DNA of 64,000 nt from Promethearchaeota archaeon. Lineage in GTDB: Archaea > Asgardarchaeota > Lokiarchaeia > Helarchaeales > RDOG01. The stretch spans positions 248,001-312,000 of the forward strand of contig RDOG01000002.1 in assembly GCA_011365055.1 (NCBI GenBank), read 5' to 3'. The position numbers and the translations under genes are program-made. The notes under the pieces are model-generated. The model was not told where the DNA came from. It saw only the letters and a list, made by a program, of their open reading frames with translations, and searched no databases. Shown here one piece after another: positions 35,003 to 43,658 of the stretch; the stretch's first letter is position 1, and each line of letters opens with the position of its first letter.

Positions 35003-35821
35003 ATGGAAAATTGTACATATTCCAAGGAAGAACTAGAAAAAAGGATAGATATTGCTGTAAAAATATTAAAAAAGTGTAATAACATCATAGCATTCACGGG
35101 AGCAGGTATTTCTACAGAATCTGGAATTCCTGATTTTAGAGGTAAAGATGGTGTCTGGAAGAAAATAGATCCTAAAACGGCAACTTTACAATATTTCAAT
35201 GCACATCCTGAAAAATATTGGGGGAGAGCAGCAGGATTAGGTTCAATGATGCCAATAATTAATGAGGTTACCGAAAACTTGCCTAATAATGGACATTTTG
35301 CTTTAGCAAAATTGATTAAGTCAGGGAAATTAAAAAGTATTATTACACAAAATGTTGACAATCTTCATCAAAAAGCAAATGAAATGGAGGGAGTATCTCA
35401 AATACCGGTTGTAGAATTACACGGAACCATGCTTACGGCACATTGTTTAAAATGTAATGAAAAATATCTACGTAAAGATGTCATTCAAAGAGTCAGAAAT
35501 GGAGAAAATCCCCCTACTTGTTTGAAAGAAAATTGTGATGGATTATTAAAAACTGACACGATTTTATTTGGAGAACAATTACCCCAGAAGGCGATTGAAG
35601 AAGCATTCGATTTTGCTAGGAATTGTGATTGTGTAATTGTTCTGGGATCTTCGTTAGTCGTTTTTCCTGCTGCAAATGTCCCATTAATAGCTAAAGAACG
35701 AGGTGCAAAATTCTTAATCATTAATTACGAACCAACGGATATGGATTTCTTAAGTGATTTGACCATAAATGGTCCAATAGGGAAAATCTTACCAGAAATC
35801 GTAAAAAGAATAGAATTATAA
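35003..35821 (+). CDS. Sir2-family NAD-dependent protein deacylase
   Basis: A 272-residue sirtuin. The NAD site shows F-T-G-A-G-I-S-T-E-S-G-I-P-D-F-R, Q-N-V-D-N-L-H and the catalytic His in V-E-L-H-G-T. The zinc module has C-L-K-C and a later pair in P-T-C-L-K-E-N-C. V-L-G-S-S-L-V-V-F-P-A completes the fold. Targets in archaea include Alba, acetyl-CoA synthetase or histones; two histones lie elsewhere in this window, but no direct link is shown. The DUF3795 gene precedes it closely. Class II/III sirtuin features are not resolved. Confidence 0.93.
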   Translation: MENCTYSKEELEKRIDIAVKILKKCNNIIAFTGAGISTESGIPDFRGKDGVWKKIDPKTATLQYFNAHPEKYWGRAAGLGSMMPIINEVTENLPNNGHFALAKLIKSGKLKSIITQNVDNLHQKANEMEGVSQIPVVELHGTMLTAHCLKCNEKYLRKDVIQRVRNGENPPTCLKENCDGLLKTDTILFGEQLPQKAIEEAFDFARNCDCVIVLGSSLVVFPAANVPLIAKERGAKFLIINYEPTDMDFLSDLTINGPIGKILPEIVKRIEL

Positions 35822-36229
35822 TTTAAAAAAATCAATTTTTTTTTGCTTCGATATATAAATTGCTAAATATTAAATAGCACGCTTTCTAGTTTATTATGAT
35901 AGTAAACATAATTACTACAGAATGTTTAGGAATAATAAAAGGACGTTGGGGGTTAAAACCCAATTAAATGAAAGCATTATAGAACATTTTAATATCTTTT
36001 TTTTAATCAAATACTTTAAACATTTTATAATTTGATGAGCAACGAACCGAAAGTTCTTTGAATTTCATTTTTAATGTATTTTATTGAGAATTTTTGATAG
36101 AATGCAATTTATTTGTTTAGAAATAACATTTAATAATGACTTCATCAACAAAAATTTAGAATATTTGATAGTTATTAATTTAGAATTCATTTAGAAAAAA
36201 TAATCTAACAATTTTAGGAATTGAGTAGA
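35822..36229. other. intergenic region upstream of the winged-helix gene
   Basis: About 400 A+T-rich bases with no convincing gene. There is a TATATAAAT-like element near 35852-35860 and a hairpin TTGGG-(8)-CCCAA at 35946-35963, the only G+C-rich spot. This could be a long 5' leader or a small RNA locus; I see no tRNA or C/D-box pattern. Confidence 0.4.
35946..35963 (+). repeat. short G+C-rich hairpin TTGGG...CCCAA
   Basis: A five-base perfect stem with an 8-base loop in otherwise A+T-rich DNA, about 85 bases after a TATA-like element. It may be a structured leader or RNA; function is unknown. Confidence 0.25.
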
Positions 36230-36682
36230 ATGGCTTTTAGCGAAGATCCAATTGTAAAATTTATACAACTCATTCAAAATCTTAAAACATTTATGAATGT
36301 TGATACCGATCCTATTTTAAATGAATTTAAAGATTTAATGCAAGATATTTATGATGTTTTTACTGGCTTAGAACAATATAGTAGGAAAAGAAGATTAGCA
36401 ATTTTAAAATTAGCACATCTTTATCCAAATTCTTTAACAACAGTTGAATTAAGGATGATTATGGAATATAGTGATAGAACCAGCTTGAGTTATGTTAGAA
36501 ACGAATTAAAAGATTTAGAAAATGATAAAATTATCACTATAAAAAGATACCCAGACAAGAAATTACCATTTCAAATTCGCATCAATCATAAACATAGATT
36601 AATGAAAGTATTAATTTCACTTACAAGATTTGGAATTGAATATAAAGAAATGATTGAGGAAATGGTGGAAAAAAATGAATGA
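36230..36682 (+). CDS. winged-helix DNA-binding protein
   Basis: About 150 residues. An N-terminal helical segment (1-60) is followed by a winged helix: K-R-R-L-A-I-L-K-L-A, T-T-V-E-L-R-M-I-M-E-Y-S-D-R-T-S-L-S-Y-V-R as the helix-turn-helix, and a wing with I-T-I-K-R-Y-P-D-K-K. The basic C-terminal helix (H-K-H-R-L-M-K-V-L) may add DNA or dimer contacts. ATG 36230 is nine bases after AGGAA; a TTG at 36221 lacks spacing. The next gene starts inside this one (8-base overlap), so the regulator is coupled to a membrane protein. Confidence 0.7.
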   Translation: MAFSEDPIVKFIQLIQNLKTFMNVDTDPILNEFKDLMQDIYDVFTGLEQYSRKRRLAILKLAHLYPNSLTTVELRMIMEYSDRTSLSYVRNELKDLENDKIITIKRYPDKKLPFQIRINHKHRLMKVLISLTRFGIEYKEMIEEMVEKNE

Positions 36683-37352
36683 CATTGACAAAGATCTAAA
36701 AGAAGACAAAGAACTCGAAGAATTTCCTAAGAAGATAAGAAATTATATGATAAAAAGAGTATTTTTTATCTATATTATAGTAACTATTATTGGAATTATA
36801 CTTGGGTGGATTTTTTGGTTTAATCTGCAAAAAGCTTTTCCGCAATTTCCTATGATTACATTATGGACCTGGCCATTTCTTATTGCAGTTGTAATTGGGG
36901 CAAATTTATTTTTTCAATGGTGGAGCCGCTTTTTTATCATTCCTAACTTCTTATTAAAAAGGTTCGAAGAACTTGGATTTGATATTAGGCACCCAAGACG
37001 CTTTAAAATATTAAGGAGAACGCGGGTTTGTGTTCCAAAAAAGAAAAGTTATTTTAAAGTTGGAGTAGAAGTAAAATATTTTCCTTTTTTAGAATTTAGG
37101 CAGAGATATTATCGAATTGCAATCATTTCCGTCCCCCTATGTAATGAAAATGAAGCGCTCTGTGTTAAATTAGTTCAAGACATTGCAGAAAAAAATCTTA
37201 TGGGTACTGTTGTTAAAAAGAATTTTTTGCATTTCAAAACAGCTTGTTCACCAGAAGAAGCAGTGGGACGTATGATGCAAATGGGCAAAGCAATTAGAGA
37301 ATGGGAAAATGCAAAAGAAAAATTGAGTAATATGGCAGTTCGTTCTAAGTAA
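36675..37352 (+). CDS. two-span membrane protein of unknown function
   Basis: A 225-residue protein. Two hydrophobic helices (about 25-50 and 60-85) are followed by a cytoplasmic domain of about 140 residues, rich in Arg, Lys and aromatic residues (R-H-P-R-R-F-K-I-L-R-R-T-R), with an alternating beta pattern. No family is recognised. ATG 36675 lies six bases after GGTGG within the 3' end of the winged-helix gene, pointing to translational coupling. The last 8 bases overlap the convergent adenylate kinase gene. Confidence 0.65.
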   Translation: MNDIDKDLKEDKELEEFPKKIRNYMIKRVFFIYIIVTIIGIILGWIFWFNLQKAFPQFPMITLWTWPFLIAVVIGANLFFQWWSRFFIIPNFLLKRFEELGFDIRHPRRFKILRRTRVCVPKKKSYFKVGVEVKYFPFLEFRQRYYRIAIISVPLCNENEALCVKLVQDIAEKNLMGTVVKKNFLHFKTACSPEEAVGRMMQMGKAIREWENAKEKLSNMAVRSK

Positions 37353-37977
37353 TTAATTTCATAATCTCTTGAGAAATTTCGTTAATATGTTTTCCTGCAT
37401 CAATTTTTTTTAGTTTTCCTTTATCAGAATAAAATTTAATGAGTGGTTCAGTCTTATCTTTGTAAGTTAAAATTCTAGATTTGACAGTTTCTTCGTTATC
37501 GTCGGATCTTTGAATTAGCTGTGCCCCACAAATATCGCAAAGTTCATCATTTTTTGGAGGTTTGAACTCTAAATGGTATACACTACCATCTTTTGGACAA
37601 GATCTTCTCCCGGTTAATCTTCTCACTAATACGGTTAAATCTACATCCAAATCAATGACAAGATCAATATCTACACCGACATCAGTTTCCAAAGATTTTG
37701 CTTGATCGATAGTTCGAGGAAATCCATCCAATATGAAACCTTTTTTACAATCATCTTTTTCTAATCTTTCTTTTATAAGTGCAATAACGAGATTATCAGG
37801 AACTAATTTTCCCGCATCCATATATTCTTTTGCTTTTATTCCAAGGTCAGTTTTATTCCTAACGGCAGACCTTAATAAATCCCCAGTACTAATTTGAGGT
37901 ATGTTTAACTTTTCCATGATTTTTTCTGATTGAGTGCCTTTTCCAGCACCTGGAGGTCCTAATAAAATTAATTTCAT
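37345..37977 (-). CDS. adk: adenylate kinase (bacterial type, zinc lid)
   Basis: A 210-residue long-form adenylate kinase interconverting ATP, ADP and AMP. P-loop G-P-P-G-A-G-K-G-T (7-15), S-T-G-D-L-L-R at the AMP site, G-F-P-R-T, and a lid domain with R-R-S-C-P-K-D-G and L-C-D-I-C. The lid follows the zinc-type plan but has Asp in the second ligand position (C-x2-D ... C-x2-C). This is the bacterial/eukaryotic family rather than the trimeric archaeal AdkA. The start is ATG after GGTGATT. It would complete AMP recycling from Apt. Confidence 0.95.
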   Translation of the reverse strand: MKLILLGPPGAGKGTQSEKIMEKLNIPQISTGDLLRSAVRNKTDLGIKAKEYMDAGKLVPDNLVIALIKERLEKDDCKKGFILDGFPRTIDQAKSLETDVGVDIDLVIDLDVDLTVLVRRLTGRRSCPKDGSVYHLEFKPPKNDELCDICGAQLIQRSDDNEETVKSRILTYKDKTEPLIKFYSDKGKLKKIDAGKHINEISQEIMKLIT

Positions 37978-38031
37978 AAAATCACCAGTTATAAAAACAA
38001 ATCCTTTGATAGAATGAACTTTAAAATTAAT

Positions 38032-38646
38032 TTAAATCTTTCTAATGACTTTCAGAAATCCTTTTTTCTGATATTTCTTTATGACATTATTCACGAATAA
38101 TCTAGTCTTCTCAGATTTAACCATAATATCTTCAATTGAATTTTCACCGTTGCAGAATCTTAATATTCGAGCTTCATTTATAGGAAACTTTTCTTTTTCT
38201 ATTAAATCTTGTTTGATTATCGGATAAATTCCTAAAACTTTCTTTTCAATCTCAGTTTCAGATTCTCCAATAGGAATCAGATCTCTCCTGATTTGGGAAA
38301 GATCTATATCACCGATCTCATTATTAATAGGTTCGATAAATTTGTCTAATTTGTTCTTAAATGGGATTAATTCACCTATTTTACCTTTCTTCGTATAAAG
38401 AATTAAAATGAATTTCTCAGATAATTTTAGAAATACTATATTTTGACCCCCAATTGGAATGCTATGGTCTCCCACTTCTAAAATTCCGAAACTTGTTGAA
38501 TTAAAATTGATAAAAAATTCTTTAAATTCTTCTAAATCTCTATCCATATATCTAATTTCCGAAGTAGCATCAATAATTGCTAAATAAGCACGAGCAGACG
38601 TTAATTGATTTATTTCATTTTTTATACTCTTGACGATGTCAAACAA
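38032..38646 (-). CDS. roadblock/longin-like protein with winged-helix tail
   Basis: A 204-residue protein. Residues 1-95 follow a roadblock/LC7-like pattern: helix, strand A-Y-L-A-I-I-D-A-T, a second helix, then I-G-G-Q-N-I-V-F-L-K-L and F-I-L-I-L-Y-T-K-K-G-K-I-G-E-L before a helix. A linker precedes a C-terminal domain resembling a winged helix (I-L-R-F-C-N-G-E-N-S-I-E-D-I, then V-I-K-K-Y-Q-K-K-G-F-L-K-V). Asgard archaea have many roadblock proteins that pair with small GTPases. The start is TTG nine bases after AAGGATG. The domain calls are by pattern and moderately uncertain. Confidence 0.6.
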   Translation of the reverse strand: MFDIVKSIKNEINQLTSARAYLAIIDATSEIRYMDRDLEEFKEFFINFNSTSFGILEVGDHSIPIGGQNIVFLKLSEKFILILYTKKGKIGELIPFKNKLDKFIEPINNEIGDIDLSQIRRDLIPIGESETEIEKKVLGIYPIIKQDLIEKEKFPINEARILRFCNGENSIEDIMVKSEKTRLFVNNVIKKYQKKGFLKVIRKI

Positions 38647-38831
38647 AAATTTCGCATCCTTTTTTTTCGCCTATATATTTCATTTTAATTCCTATAAAAA
38701 TTAAATCGATTTTTCTAATTAATTTACTGGCTTTTTTAACAACATTAAAATTTATTTCATATTACACATTGTGAAAAAAATATGAATCAATTCTATAATA
38801 TGTTAATATAAAATTTTTCAAGTTGATAAAA

Positions 38832-39656
38832 ATGAGTGAAAATATTGTTTTAATTGAGGAAAATGAAGATAAGACAATAACTACTATAAAAATGAATCGA
38901 TTGGATAAAAAAAATGCTTTGAATTATGAACTTTTTAAAGGATTAGAAGACGCAGTTGATAAAGTTCAACAATCAAACACTAGGGTCGTGATCTTAACTG
39001 GTTCTAACGATGTATTTAGTGCAGGTATTGATTTAAAGATGCTTACAGGACAAGATAAATCATCTTTAAATAAAATGCCAAATGTGATGAATCCATCTAA
39101 TTTTAGATATTGGTTAAATACTTGGCTCCAGCCCATCTTGACTAAAATAGAAAGAATGGAAAAACCAGTCATTGCACGGATAGATGGATATTGTTATGGA
39201 TCTGGATTTGAGCTTGCACTCGCTTGTGATTTTAGATTTGCCTTGGAAAAGGCAGAATTTACCATGCCGGAAAGCAAAGTGGGAATCATTACTGATGTTG
39301 GAGGAACTACTCGTTTAACACGTTTAATTGGAATTATGCATGCCAAAGATATTATTTTAACTGGTCGAAAATTTGACGGAAATGAAGCTTATAGAATGGG
39401 AATATTGACAGGAGTTGCAAAAAGTCCTGAGGAATTAGATATTTTAATCAAAAAATATGCAGATGAGCTAATTGACAGTGCACCACTTGCTGTCGGAATG
39501 GGTAAAAAATTGATCGATAGTTGTTATGGCAAAGATTCAGCATTAGGTATGGAACTTGAAGGTTTAGTAAATTCTCAATTGTTACAATCCAAAGATTTTA
39601 TGAGTGGGGCAGCAGCAAGAGTTCAAAAAACTAAACCTAAATGGAAAGGAAAATAA
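38832..39656 (+). CDS. enoyl-CoA hydratase/isomerase (crotonase) family protein
   Basis: About 274 residues of crotonase fold. Oxyanion-hole strands: V-F-S-A-G-I-D-L-K-M and Y-C-Y-G-S-G-F-E-L-A-L-A-C-D. E-F-T-M-P-E-S-K-V-G-I and the D-V-G-G-T-T-R-L-T-R-L region follow. The glutamate in M-P-E-S is in the usual place for a catalytic acid. It may hydrate or isomerise an enoyl-CoA made by the dehydratase encoded next. ATG 38832 is preferred to the TTG at 38823. It is first in a four-gene plus-strand operon. Confidence 0.88.
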   Translation: MSENIVLIEENEDKTITTIKMNRLDKKNALNYELFKGLEDAVDKVQQSNTRVVILTGSNDVFSAGIDLKMLTGQDKSSLNKMPNVMNPSNFRYWLNTWLQPILTKIERMEKPVIARIDGYCYGSGFELALACDFRFALEKAEFTMPESKVGIITDVGGTTRLTRLIGIMHAKDIILTGRKFDGNEAYRMGILTGVAKSPEELDILIKKYADELIDSAPLAVGMGKKLIDSCYGKDSALGMELEGLVNSQLLQSKDFMSGAAARVQKTKPKWKGK

Positions 39657-39670
39657 TTCAAGGTAATTTT

Positions 39671-40798
39671 TTGGAACGTCCAGCCTTATACGATGTTTAT
39701 GAGAATTTAATAGCAGCTAAAGAAGACGGTAAAAAAATTGTGGGGATTATTCCCCATACTATTGTTCCAGATGAACTAATTTTTTCTGCAAATGCAATAC
39801 CTCTTCATTTTTGTTTAGGAGGAACAGAAGACCAGATGAATACAGGTCATGCATACGTTGCGCAAACAACTTGTCCATTTCAACGAGTAAATTTAGGGAT
39901 TTTTGAATTGAGAGAGAGTATCACATTTCAAATTTATGACCTTGCTGACTTAATTATTACAGGAACGTTTTGTAACGGAGTCCAGAATACGGGATTATAT
40001 TTAGAAAAATACTTTAATAAGGAACAATACCCACTAATAATTCCGCATACAAACAAGAAGACTGCTTTTAACTATTTTATAAAAGAATTAGGCGCTTTTA
40101 AAGGGTTCTTAGAAAAAAAATTTCAAATTAAAATCACTGAAAAAAAGTTAAATGATTCTATTAAGTTATATAACGAATTACGACAACTTTATCTTGAAAT
40201 TGATAAATTTAGGTATGTTAATGATCCCTTAATATCTTTATCTGAAATTCAAAATCTTATTTATAATCTTTATTTAAATGGACCTCTCACGAATTTGAAG
40301 GAATTAAAAAAAATTCGTGATAAATTAGCGCAAAATCAAATTGAAAAAAAGAATGGCATCCGTATTTTCTTGACTGGAGGAGGCATTTTATTAGAAGACA
40401 ATTTTGTTTCTATACTAGAAAACTGTAATAGTATCGTTATAGGAGATGATTTATGGACGGGATTTGAATTTTTTTCATCAATGGTTGATGAAAATTCAAC
40501 TGATCCATTAGTTGCTTTATCTGAAAGATATATAAACAGGAATTTGACAGGTAGAATGATTCCAGATTCATATAGAATTGAAATTTTGTTAAAAGAGTAT
40601 CAAAAAAGAAAAGCGCGTGGAATTATCAATAATTATTTAAAATTTTGTGATTCATATTCTAATTCTGCAGATTTTTTTAAAAATAAAATGCATAAGATAG
40701 GTATTCCTGTTCTCAATCTTGAAAGAGATTATTCTCAAAATTCAGTTGGTCAATTAAAAACTCGTATTGAAGCATTTTTAGAGATTTTGTCGAGTTGA
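39671..40798 (+). CDS. 2-hydroxyacyl-CoA dehydratase-like subunit 1, lacking one cluster cysteine
   Basis: About 375 residues of the HgdB/BcrC (2-hydroxyacyl-CoA dehydratase / benzoyl-CoA reductase) family. Seen: G-I-I-P-H-T-I-V-P-D-E, first cysteine T-C-P-F-Q-R, second A-D-L-I-I-T-G-T-F-C-N, and the C-terminal L-E-R-D-Y with T-R-I-E-A-F-L-E. The third ligand, normally D-D-x-C-x-G, is D-D-L-W-T-G, and the later P-C-P motif is N-L-T. So the [4Fe-4S] site may be altered. TTG 39671 follows AAGGTAATT; ATG 39641 would overlap the crotonase. Its stop overlaps the next ATG by one base (TGATG). Confidence 0.8.
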   Translation: MERPALYDVYENLIAAKEDGKKIVGIIPHTIVPDELIFSANAIPLHFCLGGTEDQMNTGHAYVAQTTCPFQRVNLGIFELRESITFQIYDLADLIITGTFCNGVQNTGLYLEKYFNKEQYPLIIPHTNKKTAFNYFIKELGAFKGFLEKKFQIKITEKKLNDSIKLYNELRQLYLEIDKFRYVNDPLISLSEIQNLIYNLYLNGPLTNLKELKKIRDKLAQNQIEKKNGIRIFLTGGGILLEDNFVSILENCNSIVIGDDLWTGFEFFSSMVDENSTDPLVALSERYINRNLTGRMIPDSYRIEILLKEYQKRKARGIINNYLKFCDSYSNSADFFKNKMHKIGIPVLNLERDYSQNSVGQLKTRIEAFLEILSS

Positions 40799-42132
40799 TG
40801 AATAACATGTCTTTTAATCAAAATCAGGATTTTCTCATGCAATCAGTATTGGACATAGGCATGCAATATATTAATGGTTTTGACATCATCAAATCTAATC
40901 GTAAGAAAGGAAAAAAGATTCTTGCAGGATTTTTACCCCCCATGGAATTGGGTCTAATTTCAAGAAAAACCGTTCCATTTTTTCTCCCAAGATTTACGGA
41001 GTTTCCTTTTCAAAGTTTAATGAAATTTTTTAGACAAGTAAATAAGTTGGGATGTTTGAAAGCAATTATTAATTTTTGGTTCAAAAATGAAGGTTTTATC
41101 AAAAAAATTAATTCGTCTAGAACCAATATTAATGCTCAAGCTTTAACAAATGGTTTTTCAGATTTAAATCTCATTGCAGAACAAGCAAAATTTTATTTAG
41201 ATTCTTGTGTACAAACTCGTGTTTGTTATGGCGCGTATTTAAAATATAGAGATTATTTTGATTTGTTATTTGGTGGTTTAGAAGGTAATTATTGTTTGCA
41301 TTTTGCGAAATTTTATGAACGTATTGGATTTAAGAAACCAGTTTTTTACTTTGAGAAACCTTATGGTGATGAGAAAGCTGCTTATAGATACGAATTGGTA
41401 CTAAAAGAATTAGAAGAATTCTTTAAGAAAGTAGAGGAAATGACAAATGAATCAATAGATTTTAATTATGTCAAAGAAAAAATGAAATTAGTAAATGAAA
41501 CGAGAAAAATAGCAGCTTTAATTCAAAATAGATATTATAATAGAGGGTATGTTCCCCTTCATGCAGGAGGAAGTACTTTAATTTCCGGTGCTTATACAGA
41601 TTATCTAAGTGATATTAATTTTTTTCAAGAAAAGATGAGATTATTAGTTCGTGAAATTGAAAATAATATAAAGGCAGGTATTATAAGAAATTATAAAAAA
41701 GAAGGAATACCAAGAATTTTGATCGCTGGAAGCCCGGGGTTTGATCCAGAGCTACCCACAATTATAAAGAATAATGGTGGCTGTTTATTATATCTTGATA
41801 TTTTTTCAAATTCAAAATATTATGAATTAATAGATTTAACAGGGGATTTTTTAGAAAAATATGCAAAATTCCTTCTACGTGTTAATTTTGAGAAAGGTAC
41901 AGAAGATTTAGTGGAATATTGGATAGATAAAGCAAAACAGATTGATGCTGATGGAGTTGTTTTTAATGAAGTGTGGGGGTGTAGGTTCATTACACCTAGT
42001 TTTAAATTGTTGAAAGATAGAATAAGAGATGAATTAGAAATTCCAGTGGTAGGTATCAATTTTCATAATTTTGGAGAAAATTTAGGCCAGATTAACACGA
42101 GAATCGGCGCTTTTATGGAATTGATTAAATAA
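40798..42132 (+). CDS. 2-hydroxyacyl-CoA dehydratase-like subunit 2
   Basis: A 444-residue partner of the same family. Candidate cluster cysteines are in R-V-C-Y-G-A-Y, G-N-Y-C-L-H-F and V-W-G-C-R-F. The A-G-S-P-G and G-I-N-F-H-N-F segments precede the family signature T-R-I-G-A-F-M-E at the end. A C-terminal I-D-A-D-G-V-V-F strand is also typical. The usual activator, an ASKHA ATPase (HgdC type), is not adjacent. The start overlaps the stop of subunit 1, implying equimolar translation. The substrate is unknown; amino-acid-derived 2-hydroxyacyl-CoA or an aromatic acyl-CoA are both possible. Confidence 0.78.
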   Translation: MNNMSFNQNQDFLMQSVLDIGMQYINGFDIIKSNRKKGKKILAGFLPPMELGLISRKTVPFFLPRFTEFPFQSLMKFFRQVNKLGCLKAIINFWFKNEGFIKKINSSRTNINAQALTNGFSDLNLIAEQAKFYLDSCVQTRVCYGAYLKYRDYFDLLFGGLEGNYCLHFAKFYERIGFKKPVFYFEKPYGDEKAAYRYELVLKELEEFFKKVEEMTNESIDFNYVKEKMKLVNETRKIAALIQNRYYNRGYVPLHAGGSTLISGAYTDYLSDINFFQEKMRLLVREIENNIKAGIIRNYKKEGIPRILIAGSPGFDPELPTIIKNNGGCLLYLDIFSNSKYYELIDLTGDFLEKYAKFLLRVNFEKGTEDLVEYWIDKAKQIDADGVVFNEVWGCRFITPSFKLLKDRIRDELEIPVVGINFHNFGENLGQINTRIGAFMELIK

Positions 42133-42170
42133 ATATAGTTTAAAAAATAAATTTTACCTAAGTGGTATAA

Positions 42171-43658
42171 ATGAGTGGAACACTCTTAATTTTTGATGTG
42201 GGGACCACTGGAGCAAGATCTATTCTTTTCGATGATAATGGTAAAATGTTAGAAAAGTCTTATGTTGAATATATTCAAGAAAGAAAGCTTGGAATTTCAG
42301 AACAAGATCCTAATATGTGGTGGAATGCCATAAAAATATCTAGTAATGATCTTTCTAAGAAAATTGGCGATTTATCGGATATTTTAGGCATTTGTGTTAC
42401 TACTCATCGAGCAAGTACTTCATTTGTTGACAAAGATTTCAATATATTATATCCTTCAATCGGATGGGATGATTTACGTGTTTCTTCAGCACAAGAGGAA
42501 TTAATGAATAAGCAAAAAAGTGCAGAATTTGTATATGGAGCTTTCCAAAGATGGGCAATACAAAAAGTTTTATGGTTTAAAGAAAGTTTTCCCAAAAAAT
42601 ATGAAAAAATTCATAAAATAATTCAACCAGATTCTTATTTTTATTATAAGTTAGGAGATATTTTTGCGACTGATCCCACTAATGCAGCATGGGGAATTTT
42701 AGATTTCAATTCTTTTAAATTATCTGAAGAATTAGCTGAAGAAATTAGTATCCCCATTGATTATTGGGTGGAGGTACAGGCTCCAGGAACTATAATAGGA
42801 GAATTAACAAGTAATGCTGCAAAGGAACTTGGTTTAAAAAAAGGCATCCCACTTATTTTAGGAGGAGGAGACCAGCAGATGAGTGTTTTAGGTTCAGGTT
42901 CTCATAAAAATGGGCAAGCAAAAATTAGTTTAGGAACGGGGATGTTTCTTGACGTAATTTCAGATTCATATAAGACAGATCAAGCGGGATTTATCTTTTG
43001 TCATCCACATTTATTCAAAAAAAAATGGATTTTAGAAGGTCCACTTCCAGGTACTGGTACTTTATTAAATTGGTACAGAGATAATTTTGCTGTAGCTGAA
43101 AAATTAGTTGCAGAAAAAAAGAATATTTCAATATATGATATTTTTGATGAGAAAGCCAAATCAGTACCTGCTGGATCCGATGGTTTATTTATATTACCTG
43201 TTCATTTTGAGGCAAAAGGTAGGATCTATGGATGGAGTTTCTATCATAAAAATAGCCATTTCATTCGAGCAATATATGAAACAACTGCATTAGGAGCGCA
43301 AATGTGGTTAATAATGATTCAAGCATTATTGGGAGAAAAAATAAATGATATTAGACTAGTTGGAGGAGGTTCTAATAGCCAAGTTCTTACTCAGATAATT
43401 TCTGATGTCCTTCAGAAAGAAGTTCAATTAATGGAAATAAATGAAGCTACAGCTTTAGGTGCAGCTATATTGGGATTTATTGGTCTTGATTATTATAAGT
43501 CTGAAGAAGTTGCAATAAATAAAATGGTCAGATTGAAAAATAAAATACAACCAGATAAAAAAAATAAAAAAGTATACAAAAAATTTGGGCAAATATTCTT
43601 AGATCAAATGTTAAGTGTAGTTGGTAAAAAAAGAATTACGGGAAAAATTAAAATTTAA
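42171..43658 (+). CDS. FGGY-family carbohydrate kinase
   Basis: A 495-residue ASKHA-fold sugar kinase like glycerol kinase or xylulokinase. The N-terminal phosphate loop is F-D-V-G-T-T-G-A-R-S, then C-V-T-T-H-R-A-S-T, I-G-W-D-D-L-R, the ATP-binding G-G-G-D-Q-Q-M with L-G-T-G-M-F-L, and L-V-G-G-G-S-N-S-Q. The Asp in G-G-G-D-Q is the expected catalytic base. It closes the crotonase/dehydratase operon after 38 bases, an unusual place for a sugar kinase. The start is ATG after GGTAT. The substrate is not predictable. Confidence 0.85.
   Translation: MSGTLLIFDVGTTGARSILFDDNGKMLEKSYVEYIQERKLGISEQDPNMWWNAIKISSNDLSKKIGDLSDILGICVTTHRASTSFVDKDFNILYPSIGWDDLRVSSAQEELMNKQKSAEFVYGAFQRWAIQKVLWFKESFPKKYEKIHKIIQPDSYFYYKLGDIFATDPTNAAWGILDFNSFKLSEELAEEISIPIDYWVEVQAPGTIIGELTSNAAKELGLKKGIPLILGGGDQQMSVLGSGSHKNGQAKISLGTGMFLDVISDSYKTDQAGFIFCHPHLFKKKWILEGPLPGTGTLLNWYRDNFAVAEKLVAEKKNISIYDIFDEKAKSVPAGSDGLFILPVHFEAKGRIYGWSFYHKNSHFIRAIYETTALGAQMWLIMIQALLGEKINDIRLVGGGSNSQVLTQIISDVLQKEVQLMEINEATALGAAILGFIGLDYYKSEEVAINKMVRLKNKIQPDKKNKKVYKKFGQIFLDQMLSVVGKKRITGKIKI

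Noticed and set aside
36031..36110. Possible C/D-box sRNA around TTGATGA
   Set aside because: No proper D box (CTGA) at the right distance, and the C box is imperfect.
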